The notes: a model not told the origin generated them from the letters alone. DNA of 64,000 nt from Granulicella sp. S156 (GCF_009766105.1 NZ_LMUH01000022.1:161545-225544); one strand, 5' to 3'; positions 1 through 9,355 are shown, numbered from the stretch's first letter. Program-made: numbers and translations.

Positions 1-831
1 GTCCTCGATATCCGTACTGCCGCGCTTGCGCGCTTTGGAGAGAACGCCATCAAGCTCAGCACTCCCATGGCTCAGCTTGAAGAGACACTCGTTCCCCTCT
101 ATCTCTTTCATCGCTACCAGACGGAAGCTGCGGCAAAAGAGATCGGCGGTCTCGATTATCGCTACAACCTGCGCGGCGACGGCCAGATGAACCCGTCCAT
201 CGTTGATCCTGAGGACCAGAAGAAGGCTATCGCCGCCGTACTGAAGACGCTCGAACCGGAGACTCTAACTCTGCCCGAGTCGATCCTTTCGTTGCTGCCA
301 CCGCATCCTCCAGCGCTCGGCCGCACGCAGGAGTCGCTGCCATCGCATACCGGCCTCACCTTCGATCCCATCGCCTCGGCCGAAGCCGCAGCAGACCTCA
401 CACTCTCCGTTCTGCTCGATCCAGCGCGCGCCAGCCGGCTGATCGAATACCACATGCGCGTTCCAGCCTCGCCCTCGTTACGTGGTGTCCTCGAAGCCAT
501 CTCCAAGACCACGGCAGAGCGTCCGAACGCGGGCCACAGCATGTCGTCTGAAGTGGAACGCGCCGTTGAGTTCCGTGCTCTCGAAGCCATGTTGGCACTC
601 GCCGTCAATCCTGCTGCCTCCAGCCAGGCCCGAGCCATCACGCGGTCACACATCGCCGATGTGTTGAAAGAAGTAACTTCGGCTCCCCCGTTGCAGGACA
701 CGGCTGAGGCTATCCACCGGGCAGCTTTTATCGACCGCATTCAGGAGTTCGAGAGAGCTCCCGAGAAGTTTGTCCCGGCCAAACCTATCGAGGCGCCGCC
801 GGGCATGCCGATTGGAGATGACGAACAGTAA
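1..831 (+). CDS. Zinc-dependent metalloprotease, C-terminal part (DUF5117/DUF4953 type)
   Basis: The reading frame is open from base 1 to the TAA at 829-831, giving 276 residues with no start in the window, so this is the 3' end of a longer gene. The stretch VPLYLFHRYQTEAAAKEIGG followed by LDYRYNLRGDGQ is typical of the C-terminal region of large exported zinc metalloproteases carrying DUF5117 and DUF4953. The HExxH zinc site would lie upstream and is not visible. The ATG at 67 is internal and not a credible start, because the family pattern begins before it. The family is common in Acidobacteriota and Bacteroidota and its substrates are poorly known. The family call is recognition of the C-terminal pattern only. 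Confidence 0.72.
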   Translation, partial: VLDIRTAALARFGENAIKLSTPMAQLEETLVPLYLFHRYQTEAAAKEIGGLDYRYNLRGDGQMNPSIVDPEDQKKAIAAVLKTLEPETLTLPESILSLLPPHPPALGRTQESLPSHTGLTFDPIASAEAAADLTLSVLLDPARASRLIEYHMRVPASPSLRGVLEAISKTTAERPNAGHSMSSEVERAVEFRALEAMLALAVNPAASSQARAITRSHIADVLKEVTSAPPLQDTAEAIHRAAFIDRIQEFERAPEKFVPAKPIEAPPGMPIGDDEQ

Positions 832-859
832 TCTGTCGCCGCATGTCGCTGACAACAAG

Positions 860-1075
860 GCATGCCCGCCAGGTTGTTGCTTTTCTTTCTGTCATTCCCG
901 TAGGGAATCTGCTGTTGCTCTTGTCGTTGCTCTTGCTCTTGTTTTTTCGGAGTAGCAGCGGCCTTTAGGCTGCGGAAACATGGCAAACCTCTGTCGGGCT
1001 TTAGCCCTGGGCTTTTTGCTGGTATAAGCAAAGGGCCCACCGCTAAAGCTTTTTCTTGTCGGACTCTAACTTGCT
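860..1075. repeat. Intergenic dispersed repeats (REP-like hairpin plus low-complexity tract)
   Basis: The gene-free space between the convergent protease and propeller genes holds several palindromic units. At 891-911 ATTCCC and GGGAAT flank a 3-nt loop inside GTCATTCCCGTAGGGAATC. A pyrimidine-rich GCTGTTGCTCTT-type tract follows to about 948. After it come GCGGCCTTTAGGCTGC (about 958-973) and a GGGCTTTAGCCC unit (about 1000-1011). The same building blocks recur in opposite orientation near 44960-45004 and 50640-50775. No coding potential was seen. The hairpins may end transcription for the two convergent genes, but that is inference. Confidence 0.6.
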
Positions 1076-1120
1076 TTGCTCCGAACCGTCCTATCGTTAC
1101 AACTTGTGACCGGTGTTGCA

Positions 1121-2197
1121 TCAGTGTTGCGATTGACCCGGTTTTTCCGGGATACCACGGTCATCCAATATCTGTACAGCGGTAGCAGGGCCAAAATTCG
1201 CCCAGTCCCTCAGCACCCACACAACCTTCTTATCTGGAGTCACCTCGACGAGCTGAGGACCTTTTCCACTATCTCCGCGGGAGCAGATGATCGTGTTGCC
1301 GTTGGCCAACCGGGTGGCGCTCTGTGTGTTGATGAATCGATAGGCCTCCGGCAAGTCATCCGGCCTGAGTTCCCAAACCGTCTCTTTCCTGGGGTTGACC
1401 TCGCGGGTGAGGACATCCTGTTCATCGGTGATGAGCGTGTTGCCATTTTTGAGTCGAACGGCAGCCCATGGGCTCTTGATTTCGTACTTCCATATCTCCT
1501 TGAAATTCTTGTCGTATTCGACAACCTGATTCATCTCCAGAAAGGGAACGAGATAGGTTCCCTGTGCGGTGTAGCGCACTCTACGAAATTGCCCGTGAAC
1601 CTTTCCTTTGTCGGTCAGGCTGATTGCGGGCAACTCATGTTGAACTTCGATCTTATTGGTCTTGATGTTGACCACCATTAGTTTGGGAGGCAGACCATTT
1701 AGAATGAACAGGACCTTGTCCCGGCCAATAGGCTGGCAAGTATGGATTTCAGTCCCGGGAGGGGCATCGTAGCGCCACACTACCTCTTTGTTGGGTGTCA
1801 CTTCGGCTACGTATTGCATTCGACTAAAGAGGATATTGCCATTGGAGAGCATCCACACATCGTCGTACTCCCAGCCTGTTCCCGTGGAATAGGTCCAGAT
1901 GATTTTGCCGTTGTTGACGAGGAGGATTTTGTTATATCCCTCACCGATATAGAGCATAGGGTGCTGAGCCATGCCGTCTCCGGGTAAACCGGGCGGGATG
2001 GGCTGGTCCCACTTGAGGGGCGCAACCTCGCTTTCGGCTGGACCCATAGACGGCACATCGGCGGCCGTGAATCGGCCCAGTTGGGACATCAACGGCAGTT
2101 CGGGTTTGGACGTGTGTTGCCCAAAGGACACGACACACACAGCAAAGAGCGTAAAGCAGACTCCAAGGTTCGGCGGGAGTAGTTTTCTATCGCACAT
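1121..2197 (-). CDS. Secreted beta-propeller (PQQ-like) protein
   Basis: A 358-residue protein. A hydrophobic N-terminal segment (about residues 10-25, ending VVSFGQ) looks like a Sec signal peptide. The rest is a series of blade-like repeats of the type GNTLITDEQ / GNILFSR / GNTIICSRGD alternating with EVTPNKEVVWRYD / EVNPRKETVWELR / EVTPDKKVVWVLRD, typical of PQQ-like or arylsulfotransferase-like propellers. Most short blades have the form 'x-N-G-N-T-L-I' then 'E-V-x-P-x-K-x-V-W'. No catalytic motif was recognised, so a binding or scaffold role is as likely as an enzymatic one. It lies downstream of the GH31 gene on the same strand, 185 bases away. Its upstream region shares a motif with the GH31 upstream region. 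Confidence 0.6.
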   Translation of the reverse strand: MCDRKLLPPNLGVCFTLFAVCVVSFGQHTSKPELPLMSQLGRFTAADVPSMGPAESEVAPLKWDQPIPPGLPGDGMAQHPMLYIGEGYNKILLVNNGKIIWTYSTGTGWEYDDVWMLSNGNILFSRMQYVAEVTPNKEVVWRYDAPPGTEIHTCQPIGRDKVLFILNGLPPKLMVVNIKTNKIEVQHELPAISLTDKGKVHGQFRRVRYTAQGTYLVPFLEMNQVVEYDKNFKEIWKYEIKSPWAAVRLKNGNTLITDEQDVLTREVNPRKETVWELRPDDLPEAYRFINTQSATRLANGNTIICSRGDSGKGPQLVEVTPDKKVVWVLRDWANFGPATAVQILDDRGIPEKPGQSQH

Positions 2198-2312
2198 GCT
2201 ATTTTCTCGGTGAGTCAGATGAGTGCATGAGATTTTATTACCCGAAACATGGTTGAGATAGGTAGTGCCTGATGAATTGATGTCTCTGTTGTTGCATTTC
2301 AGAGTGGCAGCG

Positions 2313-2352
2313 ACCTCATTCTTCTACGAACTAACAACTCACCACACTAGTC
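2313..2352 (-). promoter_or_regulatory. Shared upstream motif, copy 1 (before the propeller gene)
   Basis: Read on the minus strand, GTGGTGAGTTGTTAGTTCG followed by a 2-nt gap and GAAGAATGAG lies about 120-150 bases upstream of the propeller start at 2197. A near-identical copy lies upstream of the GH31 gene at 4993-5032; about 31 of 36 aligned bases agree. It could be a promoter or activator site shared by the two minus-strand genes, or a small dispersed repeat. Confidence 0.4.
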
Positions 2353-2382
2353 AGCTATTTGGGATCACGACCAAAAAAATAT

Positions 2383-4743
2383 TCACTTTACCATGATCTT
2401 GATCTCTGAACCTCGATAAACGACGGCCTTGTCCGCATGCTCTTCAACCCCACCGCCAACACCATGTCCGGGATGCGTCAGGATGATGTGGAAGGTGATC
2501 TCTTGCGGCATACCGGAATAGCTTCCAGTTCGGGCGCCGAAGGTCACCGTTCTTTCGGAGTCGGACCAGCTTATAGGAATCACTGCATGCTGACCCTTCT
2601 CATAGTTATAGTTATCGCCCTCATCCTGATAGAGGTTGAAACTTCCATTGGCTCCGGGGTAGATACGCAGCTCAATGGGGCCGTCGACCTTTTCGCCGGC
2701 ATACTGCTCGTCTGGTCCGAGAGGAAGAATCGATCCTGCGCGCACATAGAGCGGGATGCGATTGAGCGGCGCTGCGGCCTGGATGGAAACACCGCCCTCC
2801 ATCTTCTCCCCAGTCCAGAAGTCGTACCAGAGCGTGTCCTTCGGCAGATAGAGACGACGCTGCGTAGCCTTCGCTTCCGTAACCGGACTAACCAGAATCG
2901 CTGGTCCGAACATAAACTGGTCCCCAATGTTCCATGTCAGAGGGTCACTCCTCCAATCCATAACCAGGGGCCGCTGAATTGTGTAGTCCTCGTTCGAGAC
3001 CTTCCATGCGAGCGAGTAGATATAAGGCATCATGCGGTAGCGGAGCTTGTCGTACTCGATAAGCGAGGACTCCACATTCGGATAACTCCACATCTCGTTA
3101 TGAGGGCGATGGCCGTGCGACCGAAAGATCGGGCAGAAGACGCCGAACTGAAACCAGCGCAGATAAAGCTCCTGATAAGCGGGATCCTCTATCTGTCCGT
3201 CATAGGTAGGCCAGTAGCCTCCAATGTCTGTTGTCCAATACGGCAGACCTGAGATTGCATAGTTCAAGCCGCCGGCGATTTGATGCGAAAGCCCCCAGTA
3301 GCTGCTGAAGACATCGCCAGACCATACCGTCGCGCCAACCCGCTGCTGCCCGAGGAAAGCCGAACGAGTAAGCAGGAAGGTGCGCTTTTGATCAGTGCTC
3401 TTCCTCCAGTGATCCTGAATACCTTCGTTATGCAGGAGAGGATAGATATTCGTGTACATCGCTCCATTGCCTATTGAGAGCTTCTTGTCACGAAGAATGG
3501 CGTCTCCCCCGTGAGGCCAGTATTCTTCCGGCTCGGCACTATCCAACCAGAAAGAGTCCCATCCCTGGGCAAACAACTTACGCGTGAGACTCTCCCAATA
3601 CACATCTCGCGCTCTCGGGTTTGAGGCATCATAAACATGCGCATCTGGTACGAAGAGGCCTTCTGCGTCGAGCTTCTTATAGGTGTCAGACGATGGGTCG
3701 ATGAGCCCCCAGGTGGAGATCATGGTGTGCACATGCTCGTCATGCAACTTCTTTAGATCGCCCGGCACATCATGGTAGTTCTCATTGAAGATCGGATCTC
3801 CTTCGTGCTTCCACCAGAACCAGTCCTGAACGATTCCATCCAAAGGAATGTGTTCGTTGCGGTAACGATCTGCAATCGAGATCATCTCATCGAGCGACTT
3901 ATAACGATCCTTTGATTGGATAAAGCCATACGACCAGCGTGGCAGCATGGGCGCGTGGCCCGTCAAGGTGCGGTACTGATGGATGACCTCATCCATCTCC
4001 GGGCCATAGACGAAGAAGTAGTCGACCCCGTCCCCGGCCATGGTGTCGAAAGAGAGTTCGAGTGGAAAGCGGTTGTCTACATAGGTGTACGAGGCCGTGT
4101 TCCAGATAATTCCGTAACCGCTCGTGGAGACAAGAACAGGAACAGCGATATCGGTATTATTCTGCCCGAGTTCAACCGTCGCCCCGCGGTAGTTGAACAT
4201 TCCATTCTGATGCTGCCCTAAACCGTAGAAGGCCTCGGTAAAGTTGGGCGAGAAACGATCTTTCACGTGAAAGGTTTTATCGCCATTCAAGTCCACAGGA
4301 GTATAGGTTCTTGGAACCGCGCTCGCTTCATGAAGGAGCGGCTTACCATCCGCGGTTGCGTAGCTCAGATTTCCCCGATCCATCGAGAGCGTAACCGTAA
4401 GATTGGCGGTTTTGACACGCGCACTCTCCGCATCCTTGCTGAACTGGAAGGGCACCCCTTTGCAGGATTGATCGGCAGGCAAAAGCCAGGGTTGCGGATG
4501 TTCGACCGCTCTTCCATCCGGGCGTGTCGTAATGTGGACGACAGAATCAGAGCACACCACCAGGTTCATGGACTCTTTCCCAATCGTCGCATCGAAGCCG
4601 CGTTCCGATTGCGTGACCTGTATCGGCGGCGGAGCCGGAGTCTGCGCGGCTAGAACAGAACCGCTAACCAACGACCCCAAAAGCGCAAACGAAAGCTGAG
4701 GACGTAGCGATAATTTTGACAGAGAAAATAATTTGCTGGCCAT
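2383..4743 (-). CDS. Glycoside hydrolase family 31 (alpha-xylosidase/alpha-glucosidase type), exported
   Basis: A 786-residue enzyme starting at ATG 4743, chosen because an AAAGGGG Shine-Dalgarno precedes it and it opens with a clean signal peptide (MASKLFSLSKLSLRP, then a hydrophobic run ending SVLAAQ). The longer frame to 4869 lacks both. GH31 landmarks are clear: the N-terminal galactose-mutarotase-like region with FYGLGQHQNG, PRWSYGFIQSKDRY opening the barrel, IVQDWFWW, the nucleophile D401 in WLDSAEPEEYW, and the probable acid/base D477 in WSGDVFSSYW. It retains alpha-linked glycans at the non-reducing end; xylose versus glucose specificity cannot be fixed by eye, though WLDSAEPE resembles xylosidase-like members more than the WNDMNEP form seen at 56455. 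It acts outside the cytoplasm. Confidence 0.88.
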   Translation of the reverse strand: MASKLFSLSKLSLRPQLSFALLGSLVSGSVLAAQTPAPPPIQVTQSERGFDATIGKESMNLVVCSDSVVHITTRPDGRAVEHPQPWLLPADQSCKGVPFQFSKDAESARVKTANLTVTLSMDRGNLSYATADGKPLLHEASAVPRTYTPVDLNGDKTFHVKDRFSPNFTEAFYGLGQHQNGMFNYRGATVELGQNNTDIAVPVLVSTSGYGIIWNTASYTYVDNRFPLELSFDTMAGDGVDYFFVYGPEMDEVIHQYRTLTGHAPMLPRWSYGFIQSKDRYKSLDEMISIADRYRNEHIPLDGIVQDWFWWKHEGDPIFNENYHDVPGDLKKLHDEHVHTMISTWGLIDPSSDTYKKLDAEGLFVPDAHVYDASNPRARDVYWESLTRKLFAQGWDSFWLDSAEPEEYWPHGGDAILRDKKLSIGNGAMYTNIYPLLHNEGIQDHWRKSTDQKRTFLLTRSAFLGQQRVGATVWSGDVFSSYWGLSHQIAGGLNYAISGLPYWTTDIGGYWPTYDGQIEDPAYQELYLRWFQFGVFCPIFRSHGHRPHNEMWSYPNVESSLIEYDKLRYRMMPYIYSLAWKVSNEDYTIQRPLVMDWRSDPLTWNIGDQFMFGPAILVSPVTEAKATQRRLYLPKDTLWYDFWTGEKMEGGVSIQAAAPLNRIPLYVRAGSILPLGPDEQYAGEKVDGPIELRIYPGANGSFNLYQDEGDNYNYEKGQHAVIPISWSDSERTVTFGARTGSYSGMPQEITFHIILTHPGHGVGGGVEEHADKAVVYRGSEIKIMVK

Positions 4744-5295
4744 ATTCCCCTTTGGCTGTAGGGCTGCAATAGATATAAACCGCAGATGAAGTTTAGCCCA
4801 ACTGAACTCTTGTGCTTTTGTAATGTCCTTTAGGCTCCAGAAGTGACGAAAGTTGGCCTTTAGGCCCAAGTAGTATCCGATCCCCCTAAAGCCCGATTCT
4901 TATATGCCCTTATTCCGTGTCCTAAACACCACGGCTCCCTCCGCTCCACAAGGCTAATGCGTCATGGCTTGCGATTCGCGCTGTCGGCAACATTCTCATT
5001 CTTCATCGAACGAACGACTCACCACACCAAGACACGGACCTCCCTGAACCTCTATCTATCGCAACCGCGAAGAGTATGAAAACAGATGCGTTAGCTGATT
5101 CAGGAATCATGGGGCTTAGACAAAAGCCAGGGAACGATACTGGAACGAAACCTCAAAAAAAAGCGGACTATCTCAGCCCGTGGTGAAGACGCAGGCCACG
5201 AGATCCTTCGCCTGTAACAAAAATTTGATTTATGCCTTGCCTCGCCTGGCTCTAGTATTCCATCCACTGCACAGCAGTAGGAGATATCTAAACGA
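4744..5295. other. Divergent intergenic region between GH31 and lipase genes
   Basis: This 552-base gap separates the minus-strand GH31 gene from the plus-strand lipase gene. It holds copy 2 of the shared motif (4993-5032), two CCTTTAGGC units (about 4828-4836 and 4857-4865) with a CTAAAGCC nearby, and an AGGAGAT ribosome-binding site at about 5279-5285 before the lipase. Short frames in it (for example 5100-5324 minus) lack start signals and family features and are not called. Confidence 0.5.
4993..5032 (-). promoter_or_regulatory. Shared upstream motif, copy 2 (before the GH31 gene)
   Basis: Minus-strand reading GTGGTGAGTCGTTCGTTCG, a 2-nt gap, then GAAGAATGAG. It matches the copy at 2313-2352 and the similarity extends a few bases past GAATGAG (G[CT]TGCC). 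It lies 250-290 bases upstream of the GH31 ATG at 4743. No stem-loop is apparent, which favours a DNA site over an RNA structure. Confidence 0.4.
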
Positions 5296-6240
5296 ATGAG
5301 CAATTCTCTCACTCCCCCTCTCACCCCCGACCAAGCCGCGCAGGCCGTACTCTACGGCAAATTGGTTAAAGCCGTCACCGCTACGTACATAGCAAACCCA
5401 GGCAAGCTGACTCCCCCGCTCCAAGGCATTCCTGACGGCTGGCAGCTCTCCGCCTGGATCAACATGTCGGACTTCGATATGGAGAATCATCAGGTAAAAA
5501 CGTATCCGGAGTTCTACGGCATCGTCGTGCAGCAGATCGCAGACCCCACCAAGCGTGTCGTCGCCTTCCGCGGCACACAGGGCAACATCGAGTGGCTTGA
5601 CGACGCGACTTCCATCCTCCAGGTGCCGTTCTTGCCGTTGCACGACGGCGGCATGGTAGGCTTGGGCTTCGGTGCGATCTACTCCTCACTGAAGATCGTA
5701 CCTGTGCCAATCATCACATCCAACACCGGCCCCGCCGCTGCTGCTACCCCCAAGCTCACCGGCACCTTTGCGGAGCAGCTCGACCAACTCGCTACCCACG
5801 AGGAGGCCCACCTCGGCATCACGCAAAAATCTGCGGCAAGCGACGGACGCCCCACTGTGGCCACCGGTCACAGCCTGGGTTCCGCGCTTGCTACGCTCTT
5901 TGCCTTGGAGGGCAGCGTTAAAAAGTTGTTCAATATCCAGCTGATCAGTACCCTGGCCTCGCCAAAGGTTGGCAACGCCAAGTTCGTGCAGACCTTCAAT
6001 GCCCAGCCTTTTAGCTCCTGGCGCATTGTCAACCTCCCTGACAAAGTCCCCCAACTCCCACCGTCCCTTCTTGGTATCGATTTCGAAGCTGTCGACACAG
6101 AGTATTCCTTCGACTCATCGTCCTTTGCGAAGCAGAATGAGGGCTGCTATCACAGCATCGATACCTATCTGCACGGGCTCGACAACAGCCTGCACGTGGC
6201 TTTTGACTGCCTTCCTATAACAATTTCAGTAACAGGTTGA
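5296..6240 (+). CDS. Class 3 lipase-like alpha/beta hydrolase
   Basis: A 314-residue protein with the Lipase_3 pattern. VVAFRGTQGNIEWLDD (about residues 93-108) is the strand plus oxyanion region. The nucleophile elbow is GHSLGSA with S193. The acid is D249 in NLPDKVPQLPP, and the histidine is H286 in CYHSIDTYL, in the usual YxHxxxYL setting. It would hydrolyse ester bonds of lipids or other esters. No signal peptide or membrane segment is visible at the N-terminus (MSNSLTPPLTPDQAAQAVLY), so it may be cytoplasmic or leave by another route. An AGGAGAT site 11 bases before the ATG supports this start. A strong hairpin at 6273-6314 follows the stop. Confidence 0.85.
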   Translation: MSNSLTPPLTPDQAAQAVLYGKLVKAVTATYIANPGKLTPPLQGIPDGWQLSAWINMSDFDMENHQVKTYPEFYGIVVQQIADPTKRVVAFRGTQGNIEWLDDATSILQVPFLPLHDGGMVGLGFGAIYSSLKIVPVPIITSNTGPAAAATPKLTGTFAEQLDQLATHEEAHLGITQKSAASDGRPTVATGHSLGSALATLFALEGSVKKLFNIQLISTLASPKVGNAKFVQTFNAQPFSSWRIVNLPDKVPQLPPSLLGIDFEAVDTEYSFDSSSFAKQNEGCYHSIDTYLHGLDNSLHVAFDCLPITISVTG

Positions 6241-6272
6241 TGTAGCTCATTTCGAGCCTGCCAATACCGTGT

Positions 6273-6314
6273 ATCTCGACCGAAGGCGGCTAAAGCGGTG
6301 CCTTCGGTCGAGAT
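6273..6314. terminator. Bidirectional terminator-like hairpin
   Basis: A 15-bp perfect inverted repeat (6273-6287 with 6300-6314, arms ATCTCGACCGAAGGC and its complement) encloses a 12-nt loop. It sits between the convergent lipase and DUF5695 genes. There is no U-tract on either side, so simple rho-independent termination is uncertain. It resembles the other palindromic units in the window. Confidence 0.55.
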
Positions 6315-6358
6315 GACAGTTCTGCGCTGGTTCCGTCTACGTACCGCTTCTCCTTACC

Positions 6359-9160
6359 TTATTTCCCTGCACTCACACCGGCGCCCAAACGCACAGTTGT
6401 ACTCGCAACGCCAAGGGAAACAACGTAAGCGCCCCTCTCTACAGCCAGCTTCTCAAGCGGCGCAATGTTGCTAACGCCATTCGGATGTGCCGTTTGTTCT
6501 ATCCGCAGGAACGCGATTGAAGTGTACGCATCGCCAGGCGCAAGCTCCACCTCGACCGAATCGGTTGCCTCATTAAATGTCACGCGCTCGAACTGACCAC
6601 TATCGAGCGTGAGCCACAGACCCAGCGGCGCCAGAAATACACGTTGCCGAAAGCTATCCCGCGGCTCAACAGTCACCACGTTGCCCTTCGTGCTCAGATT
6701 GCCACCAAAGACCAGCCAGCCAAACTCCACATCTTTGGCAACATACGTTCCTGTATTCCACGCATGGCCAAAGAAGTTAGGACCATAGTCACCTGTATAC
6801 GGATCGAAGGCCATCTTATCCGGATAGCTATGGAAGGCCGCCGAAGCAAACCCTTCCTGATCGATCCCGCTAAGGGCCCCCATCGTGCCGCCATAGCCGA
6901 TCCGCAACAGGTAGAGGTCGGAAGGATCGCGCCGATAAGCATCCAGCACTGGAATCGCATTGATACCCGAGCCATAGTGGTGCAGCTGCCGCTCGATCCG
7001 TGGATACTTACCGCCATACAGAAAGTCCCAGTACCGCCGTGCGCTGCCGTTATAGCCCCAGCTTGGAATCGTCGGCATATATCCGGTGATGGCGTCCAAC
7101 GTCACCTGAGCTTTATCGTTCATGCCAAAGTATCTAGTCCAGGCATAGACCTCTTCCTGCCCCGTCGAGTCCCAAGGCATCTCACTGCCAAAGGGGTAAG
7201 CCTGTTTCTGCCACACCTCGGCACGCGCGCGCATCGCGGCTTCAAGCGTCGCAGCTTCTGTCGTCATCCCTTCGCGGCGCAGGTCATCCAGCACCGCTAC
7301 AAAGACATCGCCCTCCATCTGGCCAAACTGCGCCAGCCCCTGCCCCAGACGAGTCATCGCCATCGTCGTCTCATAGGACTGCGTCAGATACCAACGCCAA
7401 TCATGATGCGTTACCAACCCCTGATGCTCTCGCGCCAACCGATAGAGCGCCCAATACGCAGCCACTACGTGCGGGTAGTTATACGAGCGGCCAAGATCCT
7501 CACTCGCCTCTTTGTTCCAGCTCTCCCACGACGACCAGTCCAGATCCTTGCGATAGTAGCCTGCAGGCAACTGGTCCGGTTGATAGAAGAACAAGCTCTT
7601 GCGCACGCCATACTTGCCCGGCCCATCCTTCTGCTGCAAACCGCCCCACAGAACGCCGTCAACAAAGTTCTCGAGTTGCGCAATCTGGTGCTTCTCCGGT
7701 CGCCCGTACTCTTTCATCGCAGCAGCTAGCCACGATCCTGAACCTGCCTCGTCGCCTAATCCAGCGATCCATACGCGGCTGTCCTGGGCGACGATAGCAT
7801 TCACCTCACGGTCATAGCTCATCACCGACGGGCTGCGATGAAAGGGATCATCCTTCACGTCAAACCATTGTTTGGTGAAGAGGAAACGGCCCATATCATC
7901 CACAGCTTCGGCTTCGGGTTTCATCACCCGATACTGCACTGTCTCCACCGCTCCGTCGGCATACGTGACTGTCAGCCGCGCGCGACCCCACTGCTTGCCA
8001 CGCAACGCGTAACGCTGCCAGCCATGCTCGGTAGTTCCGTCAGCCTTTACGTCGATAGCTCCCGCAGGCTCTACTGTGACCTTTTCGACTCTTTTGGGGT
8101 ACTTCAAAAACAGGCTGGCCTCGATATCCTGAGGCAGGATGTAGCCGGGAAAACCAATGGCCACAGGCCTACCGTTATCAGCAAGCGTTTTCTCAATGTC
8201 GCGAATAGAATCCGCAACCAGAAACCGCACCCCCACCGTGCGCTCCTGACCTGGATCGAGCACAATGCTCGTCGCGGGATTCCATGGCTCGGCCTGCTTC
8301 CATTCATTCTGCTGATAGGCCGCCGAGGCCACCATCCACTCATAGAAGCCCTCGAAGGTCATGCTCCGCGGTGTAAGGTCTTCAAAGAGAGCGGCCTTGC
8401 GCATCCGGCCATGAGTTCCAGCGATCGGGTTGTAGGCCTCAAAGGGAGTCTTCCCATCCGGCACCACCAGCAACGCAGGCCCATGCCCATTCAGACGTGT
8501 CACCTGCACATAGCCGCCATCCATCGCAATTGACGGGTCTGAGAAGCTGCACACCGCATGAGCCTCATCGAGATTCTTCCCATTCATCACGTTATCGAAG
8601 ATTAGGGGAATCCCCAGCGCCCCGATCTCAATGCCACGCTTCCCTGAATTTCTCAACGTGAAGCGCAGAACAATATGGCCATCCACCACCGACCAGCTCC
8701 GTGTTGCCTTAAGTGGAAACTCTGCAGGCAATGTCGGGCGCAGATCATCACGCTCCAGAACTCCGGATTTCTGTGCGCTGGGACCCAGCGGCAGCACCTT
8801 CACCGGATGCCGTTCCAACGCCGTCGAATATCCATGCCACTCGCTAGTTCCCACCTCACGCAGGCGTAGGTCGAGATCTCCCAGGTGATAGTAGCCATCC
8901 GTCGAACGAGCCGCCAGCAACTCCGCTGGAGTGAAGTCGAATCCATCTCCGTTCCTCGGTTCAAGCCCAGCTACAGTTCCCGAGGAGCGCACTAACCTTA
9001 AAGTCAGGTCTGGAGTTTCATACTGCTCCAGCCCCTGATCGAGCATCGCTCCCAGCGTTGACGCCCGGCCTGCCGGATACGACTGCCCGAAGCCCTGCCC
9101 ACCGGCTAGCACCAGCAACATCGCACACGTTAGCCAGCTGGCCGCTTTTGTTAACTGCAT
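6359..9160 (-). CDS. Exported DUF5695 family protein (likely glycan-active)
   Basis: A 933-residue protein. The ATG at 9160 is preferred over 9193 because it follows AGGAGAAGGAAG and opens with a signal peptide (MQLTKAASWLTCAM, ending GGQGFGQ). The sequence fits the DUF5695 family: ETPDLTLRLVRSSGTVAGL near the N-terminus, a beta-rich first third (DGHIVLRFTLRNSG, EIGALGIPLIFDN), and a helical middle with many aromatic repeats (YNYPHVVAAYWALYRLAREH, WGYNGSARRYWDFLYGGKYP) that suggests an alpha/alpha-barrel like those of several glycosidases. No catalytic residues are established for this family as far as I know. It is divergent from the large TonB-receptor-like gene at 9794, with operator-like palindromes between them, so the two are probably co-controlled in glycan uptake. 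Confidence 0.7.
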   Translation of the reverse strand: MQLTKAASWLTCAMLLVLAGGQGFGQSYPAGRASTLGAMLDQGLEQYETPDLTLRLVRSSGTVAGLEPRNGDGFDFTPAELLAARSTDGYYHLGDLDLRLREVGTSEWHGYSTALERHPVKVLPLGPSAQKSGVLERDDLRPTLPAEFPLKATRSWSVVDGHIVLRFTLRNSGKRGIEIGALGIPLIFDNVMNGKNLDEAHAVCSFSDPSIAMDGGYVQVTRLNGHGPALLVVPDGKTPFEAYNPIAGTHGRMRKAALFEDLTPRSMTFEGFYEWMVASAAYQQNEWKQAEPWNPATSIVLDPGQERTVGVRFLVADSIRDIEKTLADNGRPVAIGFPGYILPQDIEASLFLKYPKRVEKVTVEPAGAIDVKADGTTEHGWQRYALRGKQWGRARLTVTYADGAVETVQYRVMKPEAEAVDDMGRFLFTKQWFDVKDDPFHRSPSVMSYDREVNAIVAQDSRVWIAGLGDEAGSGSWLAAAMKEYGRPEKHQIAQLENFVDGVLWGGLQQKDGPGKYGVRKSLFFYQPDQLPAGYYRKDLDWSSWESWNKEASEDLGRSYNYPHVVAAYWALYRLAREHQGLVTHHDWRWYLTQSYETTMAMTRLGQGLAQFGQMEGDVFVAVLDDLRREGMTTEAATLEAAMRARAEVWQKQAYPFGSEMPWDSTGQEEVYAWTRYFGMNDKAQVTLDAITGYMPTIPSWGYNGSARRYWDFLYGGKYPRIERQLHHYGSGINAIPVLDAYRRDPSDLYLLRIGYGGTMGALSGIDQEGFASAAFHSYPDKMAFDPYTGDYGPNFFGHAWNTGTYVAKDVEFGWLVFGGNLSTKGNVVTVEPRDSFRQRVFLAPLGLWLTLDSGQFERVTFNEATDSVEVELAPGDAYTSIAFLRIEQTAHPNGVSNIAPLEKLAVERGAYVVSLGVASTTVRLGAGVSAGK

Positions 9161-9266
9161 TCTCTTCCTTCTCCTGCCAAACGCTGTTGACACCGCGAGA
9201 TGACCTCACCCGATCCCAATATTCATTCCTACCGGGGCATCCTCATCGGTCTTTCGTTGCAACAAA

Positions 9267-9280
9267 TTGTATACGTACAC
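9267..9280. promoter_or_regulatory. Candidate operator with TGTA/TACA half-sites
   Basis: TGTATACGTACA at 9268-9279 has inverted TGTA/TACA ends. It resembles the ATTTGTACGTACAAAT boxes of AraR-type GntR/LacI regulators but has an extra dinucleotide in the centre. It lies about 107 bases before the DUF5695 start and over 500 bases before the receptor start. The arabinose link is suggestive only, given the nearby GH127 gene. Confidence 0.3.
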
Positions 9281-9355
9281 ATAGATTAAATCCCTCGCAA
9301 TCGACACCAAAAACCTCCTATTTGGAGGAAAACCCCTTTCCTGCCTGTGAAGCTA

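Noticed and set aside
5100-5324. 74-aa minus-strand frame before the lipase gene
   Set aside because: No ribosome-binding site, no family, overlaps the lipase start and control region.
6644-7729. 361-aa plus-strand frame inside the DUF5695 gene
   Set aside because: It is fully contained in a gene with a clear family pattern, and it shows His/Arg/Pro-rich shadow composition without motifs.
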